Below are positions 15,063-23,380 of a stretch of 24,930 nucleotides of DNA, in pieces. Source of the stretch: Candidatus Altarchaeota archaeon (lineage in GTDB: Archaea; SpSt-1190). The notes under the pieces were generated by a model. That model ran no database searches. It had not been told where the DNA came from and worked only from the letters and a program-made list of their open reading frames with translations. Position 1 is the stretch's first letter. Each line of letters starts with the position of its first letter. The position numbers and the translations under genes were made by a program. Where the stretch lies: positions 1-24,930 of the forward strand of contig JAAOXX010000035.1 of assembly GCA_018221025.1 (NCBI GenBank), written 5' to 3'.

Positions 15063-16609
15063 TAATTGAAGTTTCATTCGAGGAATTGTCCAAACTCTTA
15101 AAGACTAAAGTTACTCTCGAACAAGTAATTAAAGGCTTAGATATGCTGGGTACTCCTATTGATGATGTCGATGGCGACTTACTAAGAGTTGAGGTATTTC
15201 CGAATCGTATTGACATGTTGAGTCCCGAAGGGCTTTCTCGTTCACTCGATGGTTTTCTCGGTGGTGAAACGGGATATCCACTGTGGAAAATGAAACCGAG
15301 TAAAGTTGAAGCTAGTGTAAGTTCAACAATCCGACCATTTGTTAGTTTTTCAACGGTTACAGGTGCTTCTCTTTCAGAAACTGCAGTTCAAAATCTAATG
15401 CAGATGCAGGAAAAACTTCATACAACGGTTGGGCGAGATAGAAAGAAATTCAGTATTGGTGTTTATGATTTAGATTTAATTAAACCCCCAATCGTTTTCA
15501 AGGAACTTCCACTAAAAGAAATTCAGTTCCGCCCCCTCGATGAGAATTCAGATATGACTGGTAAAGAAATCCTTGAATCAACTGAAAAGGGAAAAAAATA
15601 TGCGCACTTAGTTGGGAATATGGCCCCAGTCTTAATGGATGACAGTAAGCGAATTCTTTCAATGCCACCAATAATTAATGCTGATTTTTGTAAAGTCACT
15701 TCCAATACAACTAATTTCTTAATTGATTCAACTGGAACTTCTGAAGGAACTAACCAAATGGTTGCAATTGTGGCTACGGCTCTTGCAAGGCGCGGAGGCT
15801 CAATTGGGGTAGTTATGCCGGGTCCAACATATCTGCCTCGACGAATAAAGGTTGATTTGAAGTACTTGAAAAAAATTACTGGACTCGAAATTAACAAAGG
15901 AACTTTGGGTCGACTTCTCGAGAAAATGAGGCTGGGTTATGATGGGGATATTTTGGTGCCCCCGTACAGAACAGATATCTTTGGACCTATTGACATTGCC
16001 GAAGATCTCGCCATTGCATATGGATATGAAAAATTTGAAGGGGAACTTTCACCTACATATTCTACTGGAAAACCTCTAAAATCAAATGAACTCAACAACG
16101 AATTGCGAAAACTTTTAGTTGGTTTTGGATTCCTTGAATTAAAGACTTTTATGTTGACTTCCCCAAAAATTCTCAAATTATCGGGAGGGTACAAACTTAA
16201 AGTTAATAATTCCAAGAGCCGTGAATATTCTGCTTTGAGGCAGAGCATATTGCCAGGAATGTTCGATGTTCTAGCTTTCAATAAAAATGCCGATTATCCC
16301 CAGCGCGTGTTTGAAGTTGGCTCCGTATTTACTCCGGATGAGGAACCTCGAATTGCAGGAATGATTGCGCACAAGAATTCAAGCTTCTCAGAAATAAAAT
16401 CTGTAGTTGACAGGCTTGTTTCAACCATTTCAAAGTCACCAGAGTGGGTATCTGGAGAGCATCCATTCTTTATGGAGGGACGCGTCGCAGTATCTGATAT
16501 CGGTGTATACGGCGAGGTTAAACTCGATATTTCTGAAAAACTTGGAGTTCCGATTTCAGCATTTGAAATAAATCCACGTAAGTTATCGCTTCAAGAAAGG
16601 ATTTTATAG
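15059..16609 (+). CDS. pheT: Phenylalanyl-tRNA synthetase beta subunit
   Basis: A 516-residue beta subunit, slightly shorter than the usual 540-550 of archaea. The N-terminal segment contains VEVFPNRIDMLSPEGLSRSL, typical of archaeal/eukaryotic PheT. The B3/B4 editing-type region follows (about 90-270, including NADFCKVTSNTTNFLIDSTGT). The B5 domain is near 275-345 (PPYRTDIFGPIDIAEDLAIAYGY), and the catalytic-like core domain runs from about 365 (MLTSPKIL, LRQSILPGM). There is no C-terminal anticodon-binding FDX domain, as expected for this type. An AGGAGG (15045-15050) 8 bases upstream and the ATGA overlap with pheS show translational coupling. Confidence 0.95.
   Translation: MIIEVSFEELSKLLKTKVTLEQVIKGLDMLGTPIDDVDGDLLRVEVFPNRIDMLSPEGLSRSLDGFLGGETGYPLWKMKPSKVEASVSSTIRPFVSFSTVTGASLSETAVQNLMQMQEKLHTTVGRDRKKFSIGVYDLDLIKPPIVFKELPLKEIQFRPLDENSDMTGKEILESTEKGKKYAHLVGNMAPVLMDDSKRILSMPPIINADFCKVTSNTTNFLIDSTGTSEGTNQMVAIVATALARRGGSIGVVMPGPTYLPRRIKVDLKYLKKITGLEINKGTLGRLLEKMRLGYDGDILVPPYRTDIFGPIDIAEDLAIAYGYEKFEGELSPTYSTGKPLKSNELNNELRKLLVGFGFLELKTFMLTSPKILKLSGGYKLKVNNSKSREYSALRQSILPGMFDVLAFNKNADYPQRVFEVGSVFTPDEEPRIAGMIAHKNSSFSEIKSVVDRLVSTISKSPEWVSGEHPFFMEGRVAVSDIGVYGEVKLDISEKLGVPISAFEINPRKLSLQERIL
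16601..16609 (+). promoter_or_regulatory. TATA box of the permease-like gene
   Basis: ATTTTATAG overlaps the last bases of pheT and is centred about 24 bases before the GTG at 16629. The permease therefore probably has its own leaderless transcript in addition to any read-through from pheST. Confidence 0.5.
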
Positions 16610-16628
16610 TGAGTCGCTGTAGTATTTG

Positions 16629-17714
16629 GTGGATAAATTCGATATTTCCGTCTCTTTGTTAATATCCGCTACTGTTGGTGCTGGTGTTTTTGCCATGCCG
16701 ATTTTAGCCAAAGAAGTCGGATTGATGTCGGTGTTTGTAATTACATTGGCATTTGCCTATATGCTTGGACTTGGCTACCTCATAATTGAATTATTCCCGG
16801 GAACGGTTGAAGAAGAAGTTGAAAGAACTCTCGGAGAACGTGGAAGACAAATTCTCGTTATTGCGGAGATATCAATTGTCTTACTTGCCCTCGTGTCCTA
16901 CGCCTTTGGTCTAAAAGTTCATCTCGGCGTTTCTGACTTAGTTCTGCTGTCAATTTTACTAATTCCCCTCCTACTTGAATTACATTTTCCAGCGAACTTC
17001 ACGACTTTTGTTGCATTCTTTACACTCGCATTTGTATCGCTTCTTTCTCTTGTAACAATACCTCAAATGGAGCTCCCAATTCACCTATTTATTACTAGTT
17101 CAGTTAGGGATACTGCACTTTCAACGGGAGCTGCTGCAGCCGCAGCCCCCCCACTCATGGGATATGCATCAGTAATTCCACTACTCTTAGTTTCACTCTT
17201 TGCATTTTATGGCCACAATATGATTCCAAGAATCCGCAATATTATGAGGAATAAAATTGCAACTAAAAAGGTGTTTTACATGGCACTCGCCATTGTCTTC
17301 CTCCTTTACTTACCCTTCACAATATCAGTATCAGGTGTTGGAGTTTCAGAACTCGCCACAAAATTCCTTGCAGAAATGTTCACAAACCCCCTCGCATCAC
17401 TTATCGACTTATTTGCCGTAATAATCTTCTACACATCATTCATTATCTTTGGACTCCATCTTATGAACGATTTTACTAATAAACAAAAAGGATTGGGTCT
17501 CGTAGTTGGTGGAACATTTATTCTATATTTCTTCGCGTCACTTCTTGGTGCACCATTCCATGTCCTCATTGCAGCGGCTGGTCTCGGTGTAACTATCTAC
17601 GCATTCCTTGTAGCCTTGTCGGCATTCCTTAGCAAAAAACTATTCCCAGTTCCACAGTTGATAATGGGATTAACCGGACTGATGTGGTTGATTCTTTTGA
17701 TTCAACTCCTTTAG
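16629..17714 (+). CDS. Amino-acid permease-like membrane protein
   Basis: A 361-residue protein with about ten or eleven hydrophobic helices. The first helix has SATVGAGVFAMP, which closely matches the substrate-binding unwound segment (GxGxxxxP) of the amino acid/auxin permease and related LeuT-fold transporters. A charged loop (about residues 58-75) follows helix 2, and LLFAFYGHNMIPR in the middle resembles the FxxHxxxP region of AAAP proteins. It is shorter than most members. The start is GTG at 16629 (a TTG just before is possible). Position after pheST could hint at an aromatic amino-acid substrate, but this is only context. It could also be another small LeuT-fold transporter. Confidence 0.75.
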   Translation: MDKFDISVSLLISATVGAGVFAMPILAKEVGLMSVFVITLAFAYMLGLGYLIIELFPGTVEEEVERTLGERGRQILVIAEISIVLLALVSYAFGLKVHLGVSDLVLLSILLIPLLLELHFPANFTTFVAFFTLAFVSLLSLVTIPQMELPIHLFITSSVRDTALSTGAAAAAAPPLMGYASVIPLLLVSLFAFYGHNMIPRIRNIMRNKIATKKVFYMALAIVFLLYLPFTISVSGVGVSELATKFLAEMFTNPLASLIDLFAVIIFYTSFIIFGLHLMNDFTNKQKGLGLVVGGTFILYFFASLLGAPFHVLIAAAGLGVTIYAFLVALSAFLSKKLFPVPQLIMGLTGLMWLILLIQLL

Positions 17715-17725
17715 TTTTGGAAACA

Positions 17726-17736
17726 GTTTTAATTAT
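17726..17736 (+). promoter_or_regulatory. TATA box of the CcdA-like gene
   Basis: GTTTTAATTAT is centred about 23 bases before the GTG at 17754, which supports that start and a leaderless mRNA. Confidence 0.5.
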
Positions 17737-17753
17737 TTCTGCTAAATGAAGTT

Positions 17754-18407
17754 GTGGTATTTGGACAAATTACATCTCTTGCACTTGTTGATGCGATAAA
17801 TCCTTGCACGCTTGCAATACAGGCACTTTTACTCTCAGCACTCGTTTTGACGAAGAAGCGCCGCGAAGTCCTTATCTCCGGTTTACTTTTCACATTCACA
17901 ATTTTAGTTATGTACGCGCTCTATGGATTCGGAGTCCTTCAAATCATATACGCATTTGGAATTGAAGCCCAAGTTAGAATGATACTCAAAGCACTTCTTG
18001 TAATTATGGCGATAGTTGAAATCAGGGCATACTTTTCACATAAAGAAGGGTTTGCTTCAATGGAGATGCCAATGGCCCTGCGTCCAATTACAAAAAAAAT
18101 ACTTCAATCTGTTGACAACCCATTAACTGCAATTCCAGTTGCAGTTCTCGCATCAATACTCCTTTTGCCCTGTTCTTCGGGTCCGTACATTGCGGCACTT
18201 GCAATCTTGGCAAACTTTGAACTCACTCTCAGAATCCCTCTATTAATTTACTATAATATACTCTTCACCCTTCCGATGTTTGCAATAACATTTATATCGG
18301 TTTTTGGAACGAGTCCAAAGAAAGTAATGAAATTCAAGGAAAAGTACATTAGAGAACTGCACCTCATTGCAGGACTCTTACTGCTTGCAGTATTATTTAT
18401 GGTGTAA
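17754..18407 (+). CDS. CcdA/DsbD-type thiol-electron transporter
   Basis: A 217-residue membrane protein with six predicted helices. It has the paired cysteines of the CcdA/DsbD transmembrane family: NPCT with Cys18 in the first helix and LPCSSGPY with Cys140 in the fourth. Such proteins move reducing equivalents from cytoplasmic thioredoxin across the membrane to extracytoplasmic thiol proteins. Length and the 3+3 helix layout fit stand-alone CcdA. The GTG start is set by a TATA box. The next gene begins two bases after the stop and encodes a membrane-anchored thioredoxin-fold protein, a natural partner. Confidence 0.88.
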   Translation: MVFGQITSLALVDAINPCTLAIQALLLSALVLTKKRREVLISGLLFTFTILVMYALYGFGVLQIIYAFGIEAQVRMILKALLVIMAIVEIRAYFSHKEGFASMEMPMALRPITKKILQSVDNPLTAIPVAVLASILLLPCSSGPYIAALAILANFELTLRIPLLIYYNILFTLPMFAITFISVFGTSPKKVMKFKEKYIRELHLIAGLLLLAVLFMV

Positions 18408-18409
18408 TT

Positions 18410-18928
18410 ATGAACAAAAACTATGTCTTCGTGGTTATTGGAATCATCTTAGCGATACTAGTCACTTCTTCAAAAACCACGTCAGACAACCCGTTCGATT
18501 TTGAAGAAACGAACCACGAAAGCACAGTCTACTTAGTTTATTCAGTATCTTGCCCCCACTGCCACGAATTAGCGGAATATCTCCAATTGAAGGACTTAAG
18601 TGTAAATATTGTACCCACAGCAAATGGATGGGCAATCCATGATTTGTTAGCACTTAATGGGATTACTTGGAATTATGGGGTACCAATTCTTGTAGGAATT
18701 TCGGACACTGTGATGGCAGTTGAAGGATATCCTAGTGAATCCCAAATTCAAGACGGATTCTTTGGTGGGAGTGATTTTGAACAAGAACTTTGCACATCAC
18801 AAAATGGGGTTCTAATTGGTGAACCATACGAATTTTGCAAACTCCCAAGCGGATTTATTTTAGGCAACCAGCACGCAATCGACCACATTATTGATTATTG
18901 TACTGAAAATGTGTGCAGAACGGTTTAG
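18410..18928 (+). CDS. Membrane-anchored thioredoxin-fold protein with CPHC site
   Basis: A 172-residue protein. The N-terminal helix (about 5-20) is a signal anchor, and a thioredoxin-like domain begins near residue 38. The active site is C48-P-H-C51 (VYLVYSVSCPHCHEL), the same dipeptide as E. coli DsbA. A GVPILVG segment near residue 91 supplies the cis-proline. Four further cysteines near the C-terminus (QELC, EFC, DYC, NVC) could form disulfides or a second relay. The protein should face outside the cell. It starts two bases after the CcdA-like gene and probably exchanges electrons with it. Whether it oxidises, reduces or isomerises cannot be told from sequence. Confidence 0.85.
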   Translation: MNKNYVFVVIGIILAILVTSSKTTSDNPFDFEETNHESTVYLVYSVSCPHCHELAEYLQLKDLSVNIVPTANGWAIHDLLALNGITWNYGVPILVGISDTVMAVEGYPSESQIQDGFFGGSDFEQELCTSQNGVLIGEPYEFCKLPSGFILGNQHAIDHIIDYCTENVCRTV

Positions 18929-18963
18929 TTAGATTTTTGGTCAATCCCGCAAAGTGGGATGAA

Positions 18964-19038
18964 TGGGACCGAAGGGATTTGAACCCTCGACCACTAGCTC
19001 CCAAAGCTAGCATGCTAGCCAAACTACACTACGGTCCC
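18964..19038 (-). tRNA. tRNA-Pro (UGG)
   Basis: The minus strand folds into a 75-base cloverleaf. The acceptor GGGACCG pairs with CGGUCCC and the discriminator is A. The anticodon arm CUAGC-UUUGGGA-GCUAG gives anticodon UGG (proline). The T arm is GAGGG-UUCAAAU-CCCUU. No intron is seen. The CCA end is not encoded. Confidence 0.95.
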
Positions 19039-19067
19039 ACCGTCTCAGAGACTCTTGACCAAAACGA

Positions 19068-19078
19068 GAATATATATG
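19068..19078. promoter_or_regulatory. TATA box shared by endonuclease III and possibly tRNA-Pro
   Basis: GAATATATATG is centred about 26 bases before the ATG at 19100 and about 36 bases before the tRNA-Pro 5' end on the other strand. It is the only good TATA box in this 61-base gap, so it may serve both directions. Confidence 0.5.
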
Positions 19079-19099
19079 TTTCAATTTTGATACGTTCTA

Positions 19100-19741
19100 A
19101 TGATTAATATCCAAAACCTTGCAGAAACGCTGAAATCCGCTGAATCATCCCTCAAAACTCAAGGATATGTTCAAAAACTGAGAAGCCCATTCAGAATCCT
19201 AATTTCAACCATTCTTAGTGCTCGTACTAAAGACGAGGTAACTGAAAAAGTTTCCAATTCACTGTTTTCCGAAATCTCAACAGTCCAAGACCTCAATAAT
19301 TTGAACGAACTCAAACTCCAAAAAATCATTCGCCCAATTGGTTTTTACAAAACCAAGGCAAGAATGCTCAAGGCAACAGCCAAACAATTAATTGAGGAAT
19401 ACAACGGTAAGGTTCCAGAAACAATTGATGAACTCGTCAGACTTCCTGGAGTCGGCAGAAAAACTGCTAATCTCGTGGTTTCAGTTGCCTTTGGAAAACC
19501 CGGAGTATGTGTAGACACTCATGTTCACAGAATCTGTAATAGATGGGGTCTCTTCGAGACAAAAACACCAATTAAGACAGAAATGGCTATTCGACACAGG
19601 ATTCCGGAAAATCTCTGGTCAAAACTAAACTCTGTTCTGGTTCCCTTTGGAAAAGAAACTTGCAAGCCAATTAGCCCACTCTGTACAAAATGCCCACTTA
19701 GTAACCAGTGCCCAAAACTCGAAGTTAAAGTTCATCGATAA
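19100..19741 (+). CDS. nth: Endonuclease III (DNA glycosylase/AP lyase)
   Basis: A 213-residue HhH-GPD enzyme of base-excision repair that removes oxidised pyrimidines and nicks the abasic site. The helix-hairpin-helix is LPGVGRKTANLVV with catalytic Lys121, and the catalytic Asp139 is in VDTHVHR. The 4Fe-4S cluster ligands are Cys188, 195, 198 and 204 (C-x6-C-x2-C-x5-C). Length and all key residues are normal. A TATA box about 26 bases upstream indicates a leaderless mRNA. The stop directly abuts that of the convergent gap gene. Confidence 0.95.
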   Translation: MINIQNLAETLKSAESSLKTQGYVQKLRSPFRILISTILSARTKDEVTEKVSNSLFSEISTVQDLNNLNELKLQKIIRPIGFYKTKARMLKATAKQLIEEYNGKVPETIDELVRLPGVGRKTANLVVSVAFGKPGVCVDTHVHRICNRWGLFETKTPIKTEMAIRHRIPENLWSKLNSVLVPFGKETCKPISPLCTKCPLSNQCPKLEVKVHR

Positions 19742-20737
19742 TTAACTCATTATCAATTTCCCAATTCCCAGCGTCTTATTGGTTTTAAGGATACTCTCGT
19801 CTCTGTCTCCACCAAACACCGCCCTTATTGCATCAATATTGTCTGGAACTACGATGGATTCTTGGTGTATTGCTTGAGTCAAGTAAATCTCCCTGCTCGT
19901 CGTTGTAAATCCTTTGAAAATCACATTCTCAAAGATGTCCCCCCTAATTCTTATATCTCGTCCAAAGTCCATTATTTGGGCAGTGGATTTGAACCCAAGG
20001 CGTGGATCTGCTAAAAGGATTCGCGGTTCAGCATCCATTAACTCGAGCAGTTCTTCATGGTCGATTGCATTAATTGTTTCAATAAATACATCGTGGACAT
20101 GCATCAACGTTGTCGGTACCTTATACGCCGTGGTATTAATTGGAACATCCAAAACCGTTTTCAAGTCAGGTGCATGATGTGACAGTCCAATTGGGTCTGG
20201 AACAATTGCATCAATTGGCCCCTTCTTGTATTCTTTAGGGTCTGCTGCACGTCGTATCAGGGCGACCTTCACTCTTCGAATGCCTAACCCATCATTTACG
20301 AGGTGCAACAATCTGGCGAGCCCTGTCGTGTTGCAGCTCACAACTCTGACATGGCGTTGGTTTTGTGCTTGATTAAAATTTGAATGTGCATTGAACGACA
20401 CCCCGATATCGCTTTTCTCTGAACCTTGGTAGATTGCAGGAACTTTTGCAGGAACATAATACGTGTCTTTGTTTTCTCGACCCTTCCCTTTTGGTGCACA
20501 GTCAACAACTATGTCAACAGCTTCTATGAGGTCTTTTACAGTGCCTTCGGATTCAGTACTACCAAACCTCTCTTTATCCATACAGAAAAGTTTGTGCCCT
20601 CGTTGTTTAGCAATTTGAACTCCATAATCGAGACTATTCTTTGTTACACCCACTAGCTTCATGTCCTTTTGCAAGCCAACTGCATCCGCGACTCGCCGCC
20701 CTATTGTCCCATATCCGACTATTCCCACCCGTATCAT
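19742..20737 (-). CDS. gap: Type II (archaeal) phosphorylating glyceraldehyde-3-phosphate dehydrogenase
   Basis: A 331-residue archaeal GAPDH, which interconverts glyceraldehyde-3-phosphate and 1,3-bisphosphoglycerate with NAD(P); in archaea it serves mainly gluconeogenesis. The N-terminal Rossmann motif is GIVGYGTIGRRVADAV (residues 5-20). The catalytic Cys135 is in VVSCNTTGLAR. The archaeal-type central part (LIRRAADPKEYKKGPIDAI and the HHAPD histidines) is present. An SD GGTGATG lies just upstream of the ATG. The promoter carries a perfect 7-bp inverted repeat. Confidence 0.96.
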   Translation of the reverse strand: MIRVGIVGYGTIGRRVADAVGLQKDMKLVGVTKNSLDYGVQIAKQRGHKLFCMDKERFGSTESEGTVKDLIEAVDIVVDCAPKGKGRENKDTYYVPAKVPAIYQGSEKSDIGVSFNAHSNFNQAQNQRHVRVVSCNTTGLARLLHLVNDGLGIRRVKVALIRRAADPKEYKKGPIDAIVPDPIGLSHHAPDLKTVLDVPINTTAYKVPTTLMHVHDVFIETINAIDHEELLELMDAEPRILLADPRLGFKSTAQIMDFGRDIRIRGDIFENVIFKGFTTTSREIYLTQAIHQESIVVPDNIDAIRAVFGGDRDESILKTNKTLGIGKLIMS

Positions 20738-20748
20738 TTCATCACCGA

Positions 20749-20765
20749 GTAATACAAAGTATTAC
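20749..20765 (-). promoter_or_regulatory. Operator-like palindrome in the gap promoter
   Basis: GTAATAC-AAA-GTATTAC is a perfect 7-bp inverted repeat with a 3-base spacer. It lies between the minus-strand TATA box (20769-20778) and the predicted transcription start near 20748, so a bound protein would block polymerase. It does not match the TATCAC-N5-GTGATA glycolytic motif of Thermococcales. Confidence 0.6.
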
Positions 20766-20768
20766 ACC

Positions 20769-20778
20769 TCTATAAAAC
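20769..20778 (-). promoter_or_regulatory. TATA box of gap
   Basis: The minus strand reads GTTTTATAGA, centred about 37 bases from the gap ATG. This leaves a leader of roughly 11 bases holding the GGTGATG ribosome site. Confidence 0.55.
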
Positions 20779-20790
20779 AGTTCCCAAAAA

Positions 20791-20800
20791 ACATATAGTA
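20791..20800 (+). promoter_or_regulatory. TATA box of the NIF3-like gene
   Basis: ACATATAGTA is centred about 24 bases before the ATG at 20820. It lies back to back with the gap promoter, so the gap operator may also influence this gene. Confidence 0.5.
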
Positions 20801-20819
20801 GCCGCGGACTATTTTCAGC

Positions 20820-21542
20820 ATGGCTTCACTAATGGTTGTAATTGATTGGCTCAATACTTACCTTGACATTTCAAGTGTTCAAGATGACCAATCAATTAAT
20901 GGATTGCAAGTTCAAGCATGTGAAGACATAAACAATATAGCTCTTGCAACTGACGCATCAATCAGTGTTTTTCAGAAGGCAAAGGCAGACCTCTTACTTG
21001 TTCATCATGGACTCTATTGGAAAAACTTGAGCCCAGTTATTGCGGGTGAGATGTATCAACGCGTCAAATACTTACTAGAAAACAAAATGAGTCTTTATGC
21101 CGCGCATCTTCCACTTGACAAACACCCAGAAGTCGGAAACAATGTGAGATTAATTGAAGCACTTGGATTCACCCCACAACCAATTGAAAACAGCATCTGC
21201 TACAAGGCGGATGTAAATACTTCATGGGATAAACTCCTCAATAAAGCAACTTCATTAAACAAACCTAGTTTTACTGCAAATTTCGGTCCAAAAGACATTG
21301 AAGAAGTCACAGTTTGTACAGGAATGGGAACAAATATGCTGTTTGAACTGAAACCCAACGCGACATTTATTACTGGTGAATTCAATCACTATGGATACCA
21401 TTACGCCCTCGAGAACAAAATAAACGTCATTGCACTCGGACACTATTTTACTGAAACCTTTGGGATAAAGGCACTCGGAGACAAACTCAAAGACAAATTC
21501 AAGTTAAACACGGAGTTCATTGACCTTCCCACTGGTCTTTAA
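20820..21542 (+). CDS. NIF3/DUF34 family metal-binding protein
   Basis: A 240-residue member of the NIF3 (NGG1-interacting factor 3-like, DUF34) family, which forms toroidal hexamers with a two-metal site. The usual ligands are visible: LLLVHHGLYW (residues 58-67), AAHLPLD (about 95-101) and the C-terminal GHYFTETFG, which supplies His and Glu. Residues 28-30 (NGL) in QSINGLQVQ are the family N-terminal signature. Some members are annotated as GTP cyclohydrolase type 2, but the cellular role is not settled. The start at 20820 follows a TATA box; Met5 is a weaker alternative. Confidence 0.9.
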   Translation: MASLMVVIDWLNTYLDISSVQDDQSINGLQVQACEDINNIALATDASISVFQKAKADLLLVHHGLYWKNLSPVIAGEMYQRVKYLLENKMSLYAAHLPLDKHPEVGNNVRLIEALGFTPQPIENSICYKADVNTSWDKLLNKATSLNKPSFTANFGPKDIEEVTVCTGMGTNMLFELKPNATFITGEFNHYGYHYALENKINVIALGHYFTETFGIKALGDKLKDKFKLNTEFIDLPTGL

Positions 21543-21565
21543 CAACTCCAGAGTCCTGAATCTCG

Positions 21566-21578
21566 CTTAAATTTATCC
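21566..21578 (+). promoter_or_regulatory. TATA box of gapN
   Basis: CTTAAATTTATCC is centred about 22 bases before the ATG at 21594, supporting that start and a leaderless mRNA. Confidence 0.5.
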
Positions 21579-21593
21579 CTTTACAATATTTAC

Positions 21594-22991
21594 ATGAAGA
21601 AACCCCTTATTATTGGTAATCATCACGTTTCTGGAGATTATCAGGATGTTAAGAATCCCTTTGATTCAGCAGTTGTAGGCTCCGTTGTGTCCGCTAACAA
21701 AGAACAAACTAAGCGCGCAATAGATTCGTCGCTTGTGGCGTTCAAAAAATTCAAATTTTCTAAGATTGAAGATAGGAGAGAAATGTTAACTCAGCTATCT
21801 AATTGGGTATCAAAAAACAAGAAGAAGCTTGCCGAGACTATGTCGAGGGAAAGTGGAAAGCCTCTGAACCATTGTAATTCTGAAGTTCATGGTACTGCCG
21901 AACGATTAAGTGTTGCAGCTACCGAAGTATTTTTGAAGAAAGGTGAGACCGTTCGAACCAAGTCAGTTCTTGCAACAGTTCTAAGAGAACCTCTCGGAGT
22001 TATTTCTGCAATTGGACCTTTCAACTATCCATTCTTCACTTTAATTTCAAAGGTGGCTCCAGCAATTGCTGCAGGAAATGCAGTTGTTGCAAAACCAGCA
22101 AGTGATGACCCATTAGTCTTCATGGAGTTCGCAGACGCTGCAAGAGAAATTCTTCCTGAAGGGGTACTAAATGCAGTTACGGGTTCTGGGACTCGTGTGG
22201 GTGGTGAACTAGTTACAAATCCAATTCCAAAGATGGTGGCGTTTACTGGAAGCTATGAGGTTGGTGACTGGATTTCCAGAAACGCTGGGATGAAGAAACT
22301 CCAACTTGAGTTGGGTGGAAAAGCTCCGGCAATTGTTTTACCAGATGCAAATCTTGAACTCTCTGCAAAGGAAATTGTCAAAGGTTCACTAACTCTCTCT
22401 GGACAGAGATGTGATGCGATTTCAATTGTAATGGCCCATGATGAAGTCAAAGAAGAACTAACTGAATTAATTGTTAAGGAAACAAAGAACTGGGTTGCTG
22501 GTAACCAATTAAAGAAGGGAGTTGAAGTTGGACCACTTGTGAATCACAAGGCAGTCCTATCCGTAAGAGGGCTTGTGGACGATGCAATTTCCAAGGGCGC
22601 GATTCCATTAACTGAATATAAGGTTGAAGGAAACGTGGTTCATCCACTTGTTCTTGATAAAGTTCATGAGAACATGAAGGTTTCTACTGAAGAAACATTT
22701 GGCCCGATTATTCCAATTATGCAGTTCAAAGACTTAGACTGGTTACTCGAGTTCTTCAATGCACTTCCCTACAGACTTGATTCCTCAGTCTTTACAGAGA
22801 ATGCAAGAAAAGTCTTTTACATTGCACGTAGACTTGAAGAAGGTTCAATACACATAAACGAGGCACCTTTCCATGGACTCGGAGTTTTCCCATACGGAGA
22901 ATCCCCAGGTGCAGGAATGGGGAGAGAAGGTATTGTAACTACAATGAATGAGATGACTACTCTTAAGACCGTTGTGTGGAATCTATACTAA
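21594..22991 (+). CDS. gapN: Non-phosphorylating glyceraldehyde-3-phosphate dehydrogenase (ALDH family)
   Basis: A 465-residue aldehyde dehydrogenase. Catalytic residues are in place: Asn144 (GPFNYP), Glu239 (LELGGKAP) and Cys273 (SGQRCDAI). The GQRCDAI context and the C-terminal INEAPFHGLGVFPYGESPGAGMGREGI resemble Thermoproteus tenax GAPN, which oxidises glyceraldehyde-3-phosphate straight to 3-phosphoglycerate and acts in glycolysis. Other ALDH substrates, such as succinic semialdehyde or lactaldehyde, cannot be excluded, but the neighbour gap supports a role at this step. The 3' end overlaps the convergent ASCH gene by 29 bases. Confidence 0.88.
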   Translation: MKKPLIIGNHHVSGDYQDVKNPFDSAVVGSVVSANKEQTKRAIDSSLVAFKKFKFSKIEDRREMLTQLSNWVSKNKKKLAETMSRESGKPLNHCNSEVHGTAERLSVAATEVFLKKGETVRTKSVLATVLREPLGVISAIGPFNYPFFTLISKVAPAIAAGNAVVAKPASDDPLVFMEFADAAREILPEGVLNAVTGSGTRVGGELVTNPIPKMVAFTGSYEVGDWISRNAGMKKLQLELGGKAPAIVLPDANLELSAKEIVKGSLTLSGQRCDAISIVMAHDEVKEELTELIVKETKNWVAGNQLKKGVEVGPLVNHKAVLSVRGLVDDAISKGAIPLTEYKVEGNVVHPLVLDKVHENMKVSTEETFGPIIPIMQFKDLDWLLEFFNALPYRLDSSVFTENARKVFYIARRLEEGSIHINEAPFHGLGVFPYGESPGAGMGREGIVTTMNEMTTLKTVVWNLY

Positions 22992-23361
22992 TCCACGCCC
23001 GTCGGTCTTTTTTTTCAATTTTATAAGGGGTAACTGCTTTAGTATTTTCTAAGAAAATTAATGTTGCATAATTGCTGTTTTTTTTAGCTTCAAAAAACTC
23101 CTCAGTTGCCTTGATTTTAGGATTTTTTTCAAATATCTGTTTAATTTTTGAAGGCGTCAAATTATCAAAAAACTTGACTTGCTTTGCATAAGTAATTCCT
23201 CTAATTGGTCCCCCCGACTCTTTCATTAATATTTCATCACCCTGTTTTATTCGACCAAATGGGAGTGACTTTAATTTCGAAAATCGACTATCAACCGTCT
23301 TCTCCCCTGATAAAATTAGTTCCAAGAATTCCTTATGGAATACGGCGATGTGTTTTGCCAT
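22963..23361 (-). CDS. ASCH-domain protein
   Basis: A 132-residue protein of the ASCH (PUA-like beta-barrel) superfamily, which is proposed to bind RNA. The characteristic ILSGEKTVDSRFSKLK segment is at about residues 16-31 and GDEILMKESGGPIRG at about 41-55. The C-terminal half is lysine-rich. No enzyme activity can be assigned. It starts at an ATG about 24 bases after a TATA box and ends inside the 3' end of gapN (29-base convergent overlap). Confidence 0.82.
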   Translation of the reverse strand: MAKHIAVFHKEFLELILSGEKTVDSRFSKLKSLPFGRIKQGDEILMKESGGPIRGITYAKQVKFFDNLTPSKIKQIFEKNPKIKATEEFFEAKKNSNYATLIFLENTKAVTPYKIEKKDRRAWISIDSTQRS

Positions 23362-23380
23362 GAGTATCTAAAAAGCGTAT

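Noticed and set aside
18913..19107. A 64-codon frame across tRNA-Pro
   Set aside because: It translates the antisense of the tRNA (the familiar RRDLNPRP-type spurious peptide) and has no promoter or ribosome site of its own.
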